NCBI GenBank assembly: GCA_002841115.1
Contig: PHEC01000003.1
Coordinates: 1 to 61,278 of the forward strand
Source: Alphaproteobacteria bacterium HGW-Alphaproteobacteria-6
Lineage (GTDB): Bacteria > Pseudomonadota > Alphaproteobacteria > Rhodobacterales > Rhodobacteraceae
Length of the DNA stretch: 61,278 nucleotides
Reading direction: 5' to 3'
Below, piece after piece: positions 1 to 8,956 of this stretch. The notes beneath the pieces are model-generated. The model did no database searches. It was not told the DNA's origin and saw nothing but the letters and a program-made list of their open reading frames with translations. A program made the translations under genes and the position numbers. The first letter of the stretch is position 1. Every line of letters begins with the position of its first letter.

Positions 1-39
1 CGCCGCAACCCCGCCGCTGCCCCGGGCACCCGTCCCCGG

Positions 40-93
40 TCTCTTCGTTGCCAAATACCCCACGGGGGTCCGGGGGTGTGAAACCCCCGGCGC
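40..93. repeat. Dispersed intergenic repeat, copy 1 (AAATACC plus GC hairpin)
   Basis: A TCTTCGTTGCCAAATACC block is followed by a GC hairpin whose arms CCGGGGGT and ACCCCCGG lie at about 70-90. The hairpin half is nearly identical to the copy at 37561-37617 upstream of queG. It lies just before the DUF1028 gene and resembles a rho-independent terminator stem without a clear U tract. Function is unknown; it could end transcription of a gene lying left of the window. Confidence 0.6.
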
Positions 94-112
94 CGGCCAG
101 ACAGGACAACCG

Positions 113-787
113 ATGACCTTCTCGCTGGTCGCCCGATGCCGCGACACCGGCCAGTTCGGCATGGTGATCGCGTCATCCTCGCCCGCGGTGGCGGCGCGCT
201 GCGCCCATGTCCGCGCCGGGGTCGGCGCGGTGGCCAGCCAGAATGTCACCGACCCGGCGCTCGGGCCGATGGTGCTCGACCGGATGGCGGCGGGCGACAG
301 CGCCGCTGCGGCAATCGCGCGAGTGATCGCCGGGCGGGCCCATGCCGGTTACCGCCAGCTTCTGGCGATCGGCCGCGACGGCGGCGCCGCGATCCATTCC
401 GGCCGGCAGGTGCTCGGCCTCTGGGGCGAGGCGACCGGCGCCGATTGCGCCGCGGGCGGCAACCTGCTGGCCTCGGCGGCGGTTCCGGGCACGATGGTCG
501 CGGCCTTCGGCGCGGCGCAGGGCGCGTTGGCCGACCGGCTGATGGCGGCACTCGGCGCCGGGCTTGCGGCCGGGGGCGAGGCCGGGCCGATCCATTCGGC
601 CGGCCTGAAGCTCGTCGACCGGCTCAGCTGGCCCTTCGTCGACCTGCGCTGCGACTGGACCGAGGAATGCCCGGTCGCCGCGCTCGGCCGGCTCTGGGCG
701 ATCTACCGGCCGCAGGCCGCGGCCTATGTCCAGCGTGCCGAGGATCCGACCGCGGCGCCCTCCTACGGGGTGCCCGGCGACGAATAG
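113..787 (+). CDS. DUF1028 family protein (Ntn-hydrolase-like)
   Basis: A 224-aa protein that starts MTFSLVARC and continues with the GQFGMVIASSSPAVAARC and VASQNVTDP motifs typical of the DUF1028 family. The family has an Ntn-hydrolase-like fold and is often found beside peptide ABC importers and amidohydrolases, but its reaction is not established. No signal peptide is visible, so it is probably cytoplasmic. A LysR gene follows 64 bp downstream on the same strand, and a dipeptide-type importer and an amidase lie 3-11 kb away. This fits a role in amide or peptide catabolism, which is inference. Confidence 0.85.
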   Translation: MTFSLVARCRDTGQFGMVIASSSPAVAARCAHVRAGVGAVASQNVTDPALGPMVLDRMAAGDSAAAAIARVIAGRAHAGYRQLLAIGRDGGAAIHSGRQVLGLWGEATGADCAAGGNLLASAAVPGTMVAAFGAAQGALADRLMAALGAGLAAGGEAGPIHSAGLKLVDRLSWPFVDLRCDWTEECPVAALGRLWAIYRPQAAAYVQRAEDPTAAPSYGVPGDE

Positions 788-851
788 CCGGTGGTGCAGC
801 CGCACCCGAACCGCTAGCCTTGGCCCGATGCGTCCTCGCCAGGGGCAAGCC

Positions 852-1805
852 ATGCCGCCACGGATCAGCCTGCGCCAGCTCGACTATCTGGTCGCGGTCT
901 GCGACTGCGGGTCCGTCGCTGCGGCGGCGGCTCGGCTCAATGTCTCGTCGCCCTCGATCTCGGCGGCGATCGCCCAGGCCGAGGCCGCCTTCGGCCTCCA
1001 GCTCTTCATCCGCCGCCACGCCCACGGCCTGACGCCGACCCGGGGCGGGCTGCAGTTCGCCCGACAGGCCCGCCGGGTGCTGGCCGAGGCGGCGCATCTC
1101 GGCACGCTCGCCGCCGAGATCACCGGCACCGTCGGCGGCCCGCTGCATGTCGGCTGCCTGCTGACCTTCGCCCAGATCGTGCTGCCCGCCCTGCGCCGCG
1201 GTTTTGCCGAAAACCACCCCGCGGTCACGCTTCGGCAAAGCGAGGGCCATCAGGCCGCGCTGTTCGAGGGCTTGCGCATGGCGCGGATCGACCTCGCGCT
1301 GAGCTATGATCTGAACATGCCCGCCGACCTCGACTTTCAGCCGCTGGTCAGCCTGCCGCCCTATGCGCTCTTCGATCCGGGGCATGAACTGGCCACAAGG
1401 CCCGGCGTCTCGGCCGCCGACCTCGCACCCTATCCGATGGTGCTGCTCGACCTGCCGATGAGCGCGGATTACTTCCTGTCGTTCTTCACCGCGGCCGGCG
1501 AGGTGCCGCGGATCGCCGAACGCACCGCCGACATGGCGGTGATGCGCGGCCTGGTGGCCAATGGCCTTGGCTATTCGATCGCCAATATCCGCCCACCCGG
1601 CGATGTCGCCCCGGACGGCCGGCCCTTGTGCTTCGTGCCGCTCAACGGGCCGGTGCGGCCGATGCGGATGGGGCTGATGCTGGCCGCGGGCGCACGGCCG
1701 ACACCGGCCGCCGCCGCCTTCGTCGCCCATTGCCGGGCGGTGATCACGCCGGCATCGGTCCCCGGACTGCGGCTGGCCGATGACCGGCCAAGGCCGTCAC
1801 CGTGA
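852..1805 (+). CDS. LysR family transcriptional regulator
   Basis: A 317-aa protein with a winged helix-turn-helix in residues 1-60 (LRQLDYLVAVCDCGSVAAAA, then a recognition helix with SSPSISAAIAQAE). A LysR substrate-binding domain of about 230 residues follows. The ATG at 852 was chosen because the family's conserved N-terminus begins within a few residues of it; an in-frame upstream extension to 726 overlaps the DUF1028 gene and carries no domain. It sits 64 bp after that gene on the same strand. The likely targets are local, possibly the DUF1028 gene or the importer, but no operator was identified. Confidence 0.88.
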   Translation: MPPRISLRQLDYLVAVCDCGSVAAAAARLNVSSPSISAAIAQAEAAFGLQLFIRRHAHGLTPTRGGLQFARQARRVLAEAAHLGTLAAEITGTVGGPLHVGCLLTFAQIVLPALRRGFAENHPAVTLRQSEGHQAALFEGLRMARIDLALSYDLNMPADLDFQPLVSLPPYALFDPGHELATRPGVSAADLAPYPMVLLDLPMSADYFLSFFTAAGEVPRIAERTADMAVMRGLVANGLGYSIANIRPPGDVAPDGRPLCFVPLNGPVRPMRMGLMLAAGARPTPAAAAFVAHCRAVITPASVPGLRLADDRPRPSP

Positions 1806-1845
1806 TCCTGCCCGGCCCGCACGTCGCCGCCACCGACCGCAACCG

Positions 1846-2430
1846 TCACGCCCCGCCGGCATGGGCGGCGATGATCGCGGCGGCGCGCTCGGCGGTCAGG
1901 ATCGGCGGCAGGATCGTCAAGAGCCGGCCGGCCCCGTCCATGAGGTAGAGATAGCTGCCATGGGCATGGACCGGCCCGGAAAACGGATCCTCGAACAGCA
2001 CCTCGGACCTGACCCCGAAAAGGTCGCGCACCCGCGCCAGGTCGGCCGGCGTCCCGGTCAGCCCGACCCATCCCGGCCCGAGGCGCGCCAGCGCCGGGCC
2101 GAGCGTCGCCACCGTGTCGCGGGCCGGATCGACGGTGATCAGCACCGGCACCAGCGCGACGCCCTGCCCGGCAAGCCGGTCCGCGATCTCGGCCATCTGC
2201 GGCAGTGCCAGGGTGCAGATCGACTGGCAATCGGCATAGCCGAAGTAGACAAGCTGCATCCGGCCCTGCGGATCGGCCTCGCTGCGCGGCCGCCCGGTCT
2301 GGTCGGTCAGGGTGAAGGCGCCGCCAAGCGCCAGAGGAAGCGGCACACCCCCGGGCGCGGCCGCCTCGCCCCGGGCCGCGCCGGCGGCGCAAAGCGCCAG
2401 TGCCGCCAGCATGGTCCCGGCGCGGATCAC
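1846..2430 (-). CDS. SCO1/SenC family copper chaperone
   Basis: A 194-aa thioredoxin-fold protein. From the chosen GTG start it has an N-terminal hydrophobic export segment (about residues 5-20), the copper-binding CxxxC motif (C68 and C72 in the FGYADCQSIC block), and histidines H155 and H157 in the conserved distal position. SCO proteins deliver copper to the CuA site of cytochrome oxidase or act as thiol-disulfide reductases in the periplasm. The GTG start overlaps the stop of the upstream gene (GTGA), so the two are translationally coupled. It is the last gene of a three-gene minus-strand operon of exported proteins. Confidence 0.88.
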   Translation of the reverse strand: MIRAGTMLAALALCAAGAARGEAAAPGGVPLPLALGGAFTLTDQTGRPRSEADPQGRMQLVYFGYADCQSICTLALPQMAEIADRLAGQGVALVPVLITVDPARDTVATLGPALARLGPGWVGLTGTPADLARVRDLFGVRSEVLFEDPFSGPVHAHGSYLYLMDGAGRLLTILPPILTAERAAAIIAAHAGGA

Positions 2431-3002
2431 TCCGCCAGCCCCTTCAGGATCGCCGCATCCTGGTCCAGCCCAAGACCGAAATAACCGGTCGCGTCGATCG
2501 CCGCGTTGATGCGCGGATCGCGGCGAAACCACGGACCCTTGCCCGTGGCGCCAGGGTTGGCCGCCTGCCAGTCCTTCGTCCATTGGTTGGCCGCAGTCCA
2601 TTCCGCGGCCCCCTCGGCGCGGATCCGCTGCACCAGATAGACATTCTCGGCGCCGAGATCAGGATCGGTGATCAGCAGCCCGTCGACCTCGACCCGCTGG
2701 CCACAGAAGGGCAGAAGCTCGCTCGCTGCCCCCGAGAACACCGGCTGGGCGTTCTTCATCGGAAAGACCAGGACGCCGTCGGCTTCGCGCATCAGCACCA
2801 TCTGCCGCCGCCCGGCGCCGCAATCGGCCGGGCAGTCGCCGGTGACGGCGCAAAGGGCATCGCTGACGGTGGCGGTGAACCGCGCCGGGGCCTCGGCGTA
2901 AAGCCCCCAGGGCTTGGCCTCGGACCCGGCGGCGAAATCCTGCGCTGCCGCCGGGGTGGCGAAGGTGGCGGCGAGCAGAACGGCAATCGCGGCGCGGATC
3001 AT
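2427..3002 (-). CDS. Exported protein of unknown function, cysteine-containing
   Basis: A 191-aa protein with a signal peptide (residues 1-21, cleavage predicted after ATPAAA-Q). Three cysteines cluster at C51, C57 and C61, with a fourth at C100. The C-terminal half is rich in W and D. I do not recognise the family. It overlaps both neighbours by 4 bp or less, between the 162-aa exported protein and the SCO-like chaperone. A periplasmic role in copper handling or thiol chemistry is plausible from context only. Confidence 0.8.
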   Translation of the reverse strand: MIRAAIAVLLAATFATPAAAQDFAAGSEAKPWGLYAEAPARFTATVSDALCAVTGDCPADCGAGRRQMVLMREADGVLVFPMKNAQPVFSGAASELLPFCGQRVEVDGLLITDPDLGAENVYLVQRIRAEGAAEWTAANQWTKDWQAANPGATGKGPWFRRDPRINAAIDATGYFGLGLDQDAAILKGLAE

Positions 3003-3487
3003 TTCAGCGCCTCGGCGGGCACGGCGAAATCGGGCACCGGCCCGTAATCCTCGTGGGTCAGGCGGGTGATCCCGTCATTGCCGAGGATCTTCGAGACGGT
3101 GAGATAGTTCAGCCCGTCGCGGCGCCAGACCCGGCCCTCGGCGGTGACGGTGGCGCTGGCCAGGGCGAATTGCGCATCACCGCCATTGCTCGCGTCATCG
3201 CCCTCGATCGACAGGATCATGTAGACCTGCCCATCCCCGGTCAGCAGCCCGACCGGGATGCCGCCGGCCGAACACCACATCGCGCAAGTGTGATGGGCCG
3301 AGCCGATCACCGCATCCGGCCCGCCCATGACCCCGGAGAAATAGCACCAGGTGTCGATGAACTCGCCGGTCAGGGTCACCGCCTCGCCCTCGGCCGGGGA
3401 TGCGGCGGCGGCCGGCAACGGGGCGACAAGGGCGAGGGCGGCGAGGGCAAGGCTGAGGGTGGCGGCGATCCGGCGCGGCAGGGTCAT
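2999..3487 (-). CDS. Exported protein of unknown function with WCYF and HHTCAMWC motifs
   Basis: A 162-aa protein with a clear signal peptide (residues 1-29, AAAAS region). The mature part carries DTWCYF (C48) and HHTCAMWCSAGG (H65, H66, C68, C72), which looks like a metal- or heme-liganding site, followed by a beta-rich domain. I do not recognise a named family. It is the first gene of the operon that ends in the SCO1-like chaperone, with an ATGA overlap to the next gene. The His/Cys pattern and the SCO partner suggest copper binding, which is untested. Confidence 0.8.
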   Translation of the reverse strand: MTLPRRIAATLSLALAALALVAPLPAAAASPAEGEAVTLTGEFIDTWCYFSGVMGGPDAVIGSAHHTCAMWCSAGGIPVGLLTGDGQVYMILSIEGDDASNGGDAQFALASATVTAEGRVWRRDGLNYLTVSKILGNDGITRLTHEDYGPVPDFAVPAEALK

Positions 3488-3586
3488 GGCGGTTCTCCCG
3501 TCTGGTGGCCAGAGGGTGCCATGACCGGGGCAATCGGGAAAATCAAATCGACGCGGGCGGCGGGTTCCGGCCGGTCCGCGCGCGTC

Positions 3587-5434
3587 TCAGTCACCCTCGG
3601 CGACCAGATGGCCGTGACCGATGTCGTGCAGGACGCGCCGCGCCGGGCCGCGGCCCCTGGGATGAACCGGGCTTGGCACCTCGCCGGCCAGACGCGGCGC
3701 CGGCGGGCGGCGATGGCCGGGGTCAGGCACCGGCACCGCCGCGATCAGCCGCTGCGTATAGGGGTGGCGCGGATCGCCGAAGACCTGTTCGCGGCTGCCG
3801 GCCTCGACGATCTGGCCAAGATACATCACCGCCACCCGGTCGGCGATATTCTCGACCACCGCCATGTCGTGGCTGATGAACAGATAGGCGACACCGAAGT
3901 CGCGCTTCAGCACCGCCAGCAGGTCGAGCACCCGCGCCTGCACCGAGACATCCAGCGCCGAGACCGATTCGTCGGCGATGATCAGGTCGGGTTGCAGCGC
4001 CAGCGCCCGGGCGATGCAGATCCGCTGGCGCTGGCCGCCGGAAAACTCGTGCGGGTAGCGCTCGGCCTGATCGGCGCTCAGCCCGACCCGCGCCATGAGG
4101 TCGGCGGCGCGGGCGCGGCGCGCATCGCCGTCGCCGATGCCGTGGATCACCATCGGCTCGGCGATCTGCTCGCCGACCCGCATCCGCGGGTCGAGCGCCG
4201 CCATCGGGTCCTGAAAGACGATCTGCACCCGCCGGCGCAGCGCCTTCAGCGCCGCCGCATCATTGGTGGCAAGGCGCTGCCCGGCGATCTCGATCAGCCC
4301 CTGATGCGGCACCAGCCCGACCATGGCGCGGGCGATGGTCGACTTGCCGCAGCCCGATTCGCCGACCAGCGCGAAGGTCTCGCCGCGGCGGATCGCCAGG
4401 CTGACGCCGGCAACCGCGTGGACACCGTGGGTGACGCGGCCGAACACCCCGCCCTTCAGGTCGAAGCGGACGCGGACATCCTCGAGCCGTGCCACCGGCC
4501 CGGCGTCGTCGCCGTGCAGGCGCGCCGGATCGGGCCGGCCCAGCACCCGGTTGCGGGTCAGATCGACCGCCGCCCGCGCCGCCCCCGCCCCCATCCGCGG
4601 GACCGCCGCCAGAAGCGCGCGGGTATAGGCGGCCCGGGGCTGGGCGAAGATCGCCGGCGTCGGCCCTTCCTCGACCATCCGCCCCGATTGCATCACGATC
4701 ACCCGGTCGGCCATCTCGGCGACCACGCCCATGTCATGGGTGATCAGGATGATCGCGGTGCCGAGGTCGCGTTGCAGGTCGCGCAAGAGGTCGAGCACCT
4801 CGCGCTGCACCGTCACGTCAAGCGCCGTCGTCGGCTCGTCGGCGATCAGCACCTCGGGGCGCAGCGCCAGCGCCATGGCGATCATCACCCGCTGGCGCAT
4901 CCCGCCCGACAGCTCATGCGGATACTGTCCGAGCCGCCGCGCCGGTTCCGACAGGCGCACCGCGCCCAGCGCCTCGACCGCCCTTGCCCGCGCCCGGGCA
5001 CGCGACATCGGCTGATGGGCGCGGATCGCCTCGATCAGCTGGGTGCCGATCGTCAGCACCGGGTTGAGCGAGGTCATCGGTTCCTGAAAGATCATCGCGA
5101 TCCGGTCGCCGCGGATCGCCCGCATCCCGGCCTCGCCCAGCCGGGTCAGATCGCGCGTGCCCAGCCGGATCGTGCCGGCGGTCAGCCGCACCGCCGGCGG
5201 CGGCAGAAGCCCCATGATCGCCAGCGCGGTGATCGACTTGCCCGAGCCGCTTTCGCCGGCGATCGCCAGCGTCTCGCCGCGCATCAGGGTGAAGGAAAGA
5301 TCCGTGACCAGCGGGTGCAGCCCGGCCTCGGTATTCACCGAGACCTCAAGCCCGGTGACGCTCAGCACCGGGCCGGCCTTGGCGATCTCCGGGGCCGGTG
5401 CGGCCCCGGACCGGGTCATCGGCGTCCCGCTCAT
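3587..5434 (-). CDS. Dipeptide/nickel-type ABC importer, fused ATP-binding protein (DppD-DppF)
   Basis: A 615-aa protein containing two complete ABC ATPase domains in tandem. The first has Walker A GESGSGKS, signature LSGGMRQR and Walker B VLIADEPT; the second has [16 protein letters not shown] and LIIADESV. Dipeptide/oligopeptide importers normally use two separate subunits, so this is a fusion. The cysteine-rich C-terminal block that usually ends each subunit (CxFxxRCP and a later Cys) is missing, and the protein ends in a short [10 protein letters not shown] tail. It starts with an ATGA overlap to the amidase stop and is the last gene of the operon. Confidence 0.93.
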   Translation of the reverse strand: MSGTPMTRSGAAPAPEIAKAGPVLSVTGLEVSVNTEAGLHPLVTDLSFTLMRGETLAIAGESGSGKSITALAIMGLLPPPAVRLTAGTIRLGTRDLTRLGEAGMRAIRGDRIAMIFQEPMTSLNPVLTIGTQLIEAIRAHQPMSRARARARAVEALGAVRLSEPARRLGQYPHELSGGMRQRVMIAMALALRPEVLIADEPTTALDVTVQREVLDLLRDLQRDLGTAIILITHDMGVVAEMADRVIVMQSGRMVEEGPTPAIFAQPRAAYTRALLAAVPRMGAGAARAAVDLTRNRVLGRPDPARLHGDDAGPVARLEDVRVRFDLKGGVFGRVTHGVHAVAGVSLAIRRGETFALVGESGCGKSTIARAMVGLVPHQGLIEIAGQRLATNDAAALKALRRRVQIVFQDPMAALDPRMRVGEQIAEPMVIHGIGDGDARRARAADLMARVGLSADQAERYPHEFSGGQRQRICIARALALQPDLIIADESVSALDVSVQARVLDLLAVLKRDFGVAYLFISHDMAVVENIADRVAVMYLGQIVEAGSREQVFGDPRHPYTQRLIAAVPVPDPGHRRPPAPRLAGEVPSPVHPRGRGPARRVLHDIGHGHLVAEGD

Positions 5435-6390
5435 TCGAAGACGGCGCGCGGGAAGTAGAAGCTGACCACCCAGTTCGGCATGTCGACGATTTCGGATATC
5501 CTGAGATCGCCGCAGGTCGAGACCAGCATGTAGGCATCGACCGCCGCCATGCCGCGGGTCGCGCAGAGATGGTCGATCATCGCTGCCACCGCATCGCGCG
5601 CCGCCGTCATCAAGTCGGGGCCGATCCCGGTCGTCGCCTCGTAGCCCTTGGCGTCCAGATGCCGTGTCACCGGCCCCGGCGTGGTGAAGCGCGGCGTCTT
5701 CAGGCCGGCGCCCTTGACCAGATCAAGCGTCAGCACCACGTCCATCGGGCTCTCAATGGCGGTGCCGCAGACCTCGCCGTCACCCTGCGCGGCATGGGTG
5801 TCGCCGACGCTGAACAGCGCCCCCGCCACCTCGACCGGCAGGTAGAGCGTGGTGCCGGCCGCCAGGTCGCGGATATCGAGGTTGCCGCCGACCCGGCGCG
5901 GCGGCACCACCGAATGCAGCCCGGTCTCGGCCGGCGCATTGCCGATGGTGCCGGCGAAGGGCTTGAGCGGCACCCGCGCCTCGCGCCCGAACATCGCCGG
6001 GGCCATGCTGTCGGCGTCATAGCTCCAGACCTGCAGCGCCGGGTCGGGGAACTGATCGGCAAGCAGGCCGAAGCCGGGAATGTTCGCGGTCCAGCCAAAA
6101 CCGCGGCCGCCGTGGCGCTGCGGCGCAAAGCTGTCGATGGTGATCTTCAGGGCGTCGCCCGGTGCCGCACCGGTCACGAAAATCGGCCCCGAGACCGGGT
6201 TGATCTTGCCGAAATCCAGCGCCGTCACATCGGCGAGGGTGGACGACGGGCCAAGCTGGCCCGCCGAACTGTCATGACAGTGAAAGAGGATGGTGGCGCC
6301 GGGGTCCACCCTTTCGGCCGGGGCAAGCGAATTGTCCCAGCCGAAATGATGCTGCGCGCCGTGGATGGTGTAGTCGCAGGACTTGCACAT
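5431..6390 (-). CDS. Acetamidase/formamidase family protein
   Basis: A 319-aa protein of the FmdA/AmdA family, which hydrolyses formamide or acetamide to the acid and ammonia. Visible family features are the GDTHAAQGDGEVCG block, the SPMDVVLTLDL segment and the C-terminal AYMLVSTCGDLRISEIVD stretch. Length is in the usual range for the short acetamidase-like branch. It starts 4 bp after the solute-binding protein stop and overlaps the ATPase start, so it is embedded inside the importer operon. The transported substrate is therefore probably an amide or a compound giving one. Formamide versus acetamide cannot be decided from sequence. Confidence 0.9.
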   Translation of the reverse strand: MCKSCDYTIHGAQHHFGWDNSLAPAERVDPGATILFHCHDSSAGQLGPSSTLADVTALDFGKINPVSGPIFVTGAAPGDALKITIDSFAPQRHGGRGFGWTANIPGFGLLADQFPDPALQVWSYDADSMAPAMFGREARVPLKPFAGTIGNAPAETGLHSVVPPRRVGGNLDIRDLAAGTTLYLPVEVAGALFSVGDTHAAQGDGEVCGTAIESPMDVVLTLDLVKGAGLKTPRFTTPGPVTRHLDAKGYEATTGIGPDLMTAARDAVAAMIDHLCATRGMAAVDAYMLVSTCGDLRISEIVDMPNWVVSFYFPRAVFE

Positions 6391-6394
6391 GGGC

Positions 6395-8008
6395 TTACTC
6401 GGTCACATAGACATAATCGTAGTTGACCGGGATCGAGACCGGATCGACGTAAAGCGCATCGGCCCCGCCCATGCGCGGCGATTTCATGGTGTAGCGCTGC
6501 TCGTTGAAGACCGGCACCCAGGGCGCGTCCGCCATCACCCCCATGTAGACATCCGACCACAGCTTCAGCCGCGCATCGACCGCGGCCGGATCGGTGATGC
6601 TGTCGGCCTCGACCGCCTTGGCATCAAGCGCCTCGTTGCAATACCACGACCAGTTCCAGCCACCCTCGACCGCGCCGGCGCAACCGAGGATCGGGCCGTA
6701 GAAGTTCGACGGATCGGGAAAGTCGGCGATCCAGGCCATACCGCCCGACCAGATCATCGGCGCGCTGCCGTTGCCGCCGGCCTCGATCACATTGGCCTGG
6801 GCCAAGGACTGGATCGACGCCTTGATGCCGATCCCGGCCAGATCCTGCTGGATCGCCTGGGCGATGCGCGGGTTGGGGTCGGTGTTCATGACGTATAGCT
6901 CGGTCTCGAAACCCTCGGCCAGCCCGGCCTCGGCCAGAAGCGCCTTGGCCGCCGCCGGATCGAAGGGATAGCCGGCATAGCCGTCGGTATAGCCCGGCAT
7001 GGTCGGCGGCAGCGGCTGGGTCGCCGGCACCGCGCGACCGTTGATGATCTGGGTGATCCGCTCCTTGTTGATCGCCATGTTGACCGCCTGGCGCACCTTG
7101 ACGTTGTCGAAGGGCGGGGTGTTGACGTTCAGCGTGATGTAGCCGGTGTGCAATTGTCCGCCCTCGACCACGCGGGCCGCCTGTTCGGGATCGGCCATCA
7201 CCTCGGTGAATTTCGCCGGCGGGATACCGTCACCGGGCACGTCGACCTCGCCCTGTTGCAGGCGCAGAAGGGCGACGATCGGCTCCTGCCCGACCTCGAA
7301 GGTGATGCTGTCGAGATAGGGCACGCCACCCCGCCAGTAATCGGCGTTCTTCTGGAACACCAGCCGCTGGCCCAGCGTCCATTCGGCCAGGCTGAAGGCG
7401 CCGGTGCCGACCGGCTGTTTGCCGAAATCGTCGCCCGCCGCCGCGACCGCCTCTTGCGGCACCACCGATGCGAAGTTCAGCGCCATCACATGCAGGAAGG
7501 TCGCATCGGGGCGCGAGAGCGTGATCTTCACCGTCAGCGGATCGACCACCTCGACCCCGGACAGGCCGTCGGGGCCGGCCGCCTCGAAGCCGGCGATCGA
7601 GCCGAAGAAGCCCGCGCCCGGCGACTGCGTGGCCGGGTCGGTCACCCGGTCGAGCGAATATTTCACGTCCTCGGCGGTCATCTCGCGGCCGTTGTGGAAC
7701 TTGACCCCCTGGCGCAGATGGAAGGTGAAGGTCATCCCGTCGTCCGAGATCTCGTAGCGCTCAGCCAGGCCGGGGCGCAGTTCGGTGGTGCCGGGGACGT
7801 AATCCATCAGCCCGTCGAAGATCGACTTGATCATCGACCAGTTCTGCCAGTCATAGCCGATCGCCGGGTCGAGCGTGGCGACATCATCCTTGTAGGTGAT
7901 GATGATCGACCCGCCGGGCCTGGCGTTGGGGTCGGGCTGATACTCCTGTGCTATGGCGGGCAGGGCCAGCGAAAGCATCAAGGCGGTCGAGGCAAGAAGG
8001 GTCTTCAT
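6395..8008 (-). CDS. ABC transporter substrate-binding protein, family 5 (peptide/nickel type)
   Basis: A 537-aa periplasmic solute-binding protein. It has a Sec signal peptide (residues 1-20, LALPAIAQ), then the family-5 block that includes LAERYEISDDGMTFTFHLRQ and GVKFHNGREMTAEDV. A strong AGGAGAGAG ribosome-binding site precedes the ATG. It lies directly downstream of the two permease genes and upstream of the amidase, and presumably captures the substrate for this importer. Family-5 proteins bind peptides, nickel complexes, sugars or other small molecules, so the ligand is unknown; the amidase suggests an amide. Confidence 0.92.
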   Translation of the reverse strand: MKTLLASTALMLSLALPAIAQEYQPDPNARPGGSIIITYKDDVATLDPAIGYDWQNWSMIKSIFDGLMDYVPGTTELRPGLAERYEISDDGMTFTFHLRQGVKFHNGREMTAEDVKYSLDRVTDPATQSPGAGFFGSIAGFEAAGPDGLSGVEVVDPLTVKITLSRPDATFLHVMALNFASVVPQEAVAAAGDDFGKQPVGTGAFSLAEWTLGQRLVFQKNADYWRGGVPYLDSITFEVGQEPIVALLRLQQGEVDVPGDGIPPAKFTEVMADPEQAARVVEGGQLHTGYITLNVNTPPFDNVKVRQAVNMAINKERITQIINGRAVPATQPLPPTMPGYTDGYAGYPFDPAAAKALLAEAGLAEGFETELYVMNTDPNPRIAQAIQQDLAGIGIKASIQSLAQANVIEAGGNGSAPMIWSGGMAWIADFPDPSNFYGPILGCAGAVEGGWNWSWYCNEALDAKAVEADSITDPAAVDARLKLWSDVYMGVMADAPWVPVFNEQRYTMKSPRMGGADALYVDPVSIPVNYDYVYVTE

Positions 8009-8035
8009 CTCTCTCTCCTGTCGGTTGGTTATGGT

Positions 8036-8956
8036 TCAGCGCAGCCTTATGCGCGGGTCGATGAACGGGGTGACGAGGTCGGCCAGAAGGTTGCCGATGA
8101 CGATCGCGCAGGCCGAGACCAGCGTGACCCCCATGATGATCGGGATGTCGATGCGCTGGATCCCCTGCCAGGCCAGCTGACCGATGCCGGGCCAGCCGAA
8201 GACGCTTTCGACGACGACGATGCCGCCCATGAAGATGCCGATGTCGATGCCGATCATCGCGATTACCGGCAGCACCGCATTGGGCAGCGCATGGCGCAGG
8301 ATCACCCGGGCCCGGCCAAGGCCCTTGGCCCGCGCGGTGCGGATGTAATCGGTGCGCAGCACGTCGATCATCGCCGAGCGCATCATCCGGCTGTACCAGC
8401 CCGAGCCGAGGATGCCGAGGGTCAGCGCCGGCAGGACCAGATGCGCGAATGTCCCGTAGCCGCCGATCGGGAACCAGCCAAGCCGGACCGCGAAGACATA
8501 GAGCAACAGCAGGCTGACCACGAACTGCGGCGCCGAGACGGCGATGAACGAGGTCATCATCAGCGCCTGATCGGCGATCCGCCCGCGCCGCAGCGCCGCG
8601 ATCACCCCCATCGTCAACCCCAGCACCAGCTCGCACAGGATCGCCCCGGCCATCAGCAGCAGCGTCGCCGGCAGCCGCGCCGCGATCAGGGTCGCGACCT
8701 CGGTCTTCTGCAGGTAGCTGCGGCCGAGATCGCCCTGCACCAGCCCGCCCAGATAGCGCGCGTATTGCACCACGAAAGGCTGATCAAGGCCCAGTTGCTC
8801 GCGGATATTGGCCACCGTCTGCGGCGTCGCCGACCGGCCGGCAATCTGGCGCACCGGATCGGCGGGCAGCACGAAAAGCAGAAGGAAGGTGATGAAGCTG
8901 ACGCCGAGCAGGATCAGCGCCGACTGGATCAGCCGCCGGACCAGATAGGCCGCCAT
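8036..8956 (-). CDS. ABC transporter permease (DppB-like)
   Basis: A 306-aa integral membrane protein with about six transmembrane segments. The N-terminus (YLVRRLIQSALILLGVSFIT) is typical of DppB/OppB subunits. A GTVFG-type N-terminal loop and a C-terminal EAA-like cytoplasmic loop (ARAKGLGRARVILRHALPNA) that docks on the ATPase are both visible. It overlaps the next permease by one base (8956) and is followed 27 bp later by the binding protein. Confidence 0.93.
   Translation of the reverse strand: MAAYLVRRLIQSALILLGVSFITFLLLFVLPADPVRQIAGRSATPQTVANIREQLGLDQPFVVQYARYLGGLVQGDLGRSYLQKTEVATLIAARLPATLLLMAGAILCELVLGLTMGVIAALRRGRIADQALMMTSFIAVSAPQFVVSLLLLYVFAVRLGWFPIGGYGTFAHLVLPALTLGILGSGWYSRMMRSAMIDVLRTDYIRTARAKGLGRARVILRHALPNAVLPVIAMIGIDIGIFMGGIVVVESVFGWPGIGQLAWQGIQRIDIPIIMGVTLVSACAIVIGNLLADLVTPFIDPRIRLR

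Noticed and set aside
3053-5458. An 801-codon plus-strand frame opposite the fused ATPase
   Set aside because: Composition is Arg/His/Asp-rich with no domain, and the complementary strand holds two full ABC ATPase domains.
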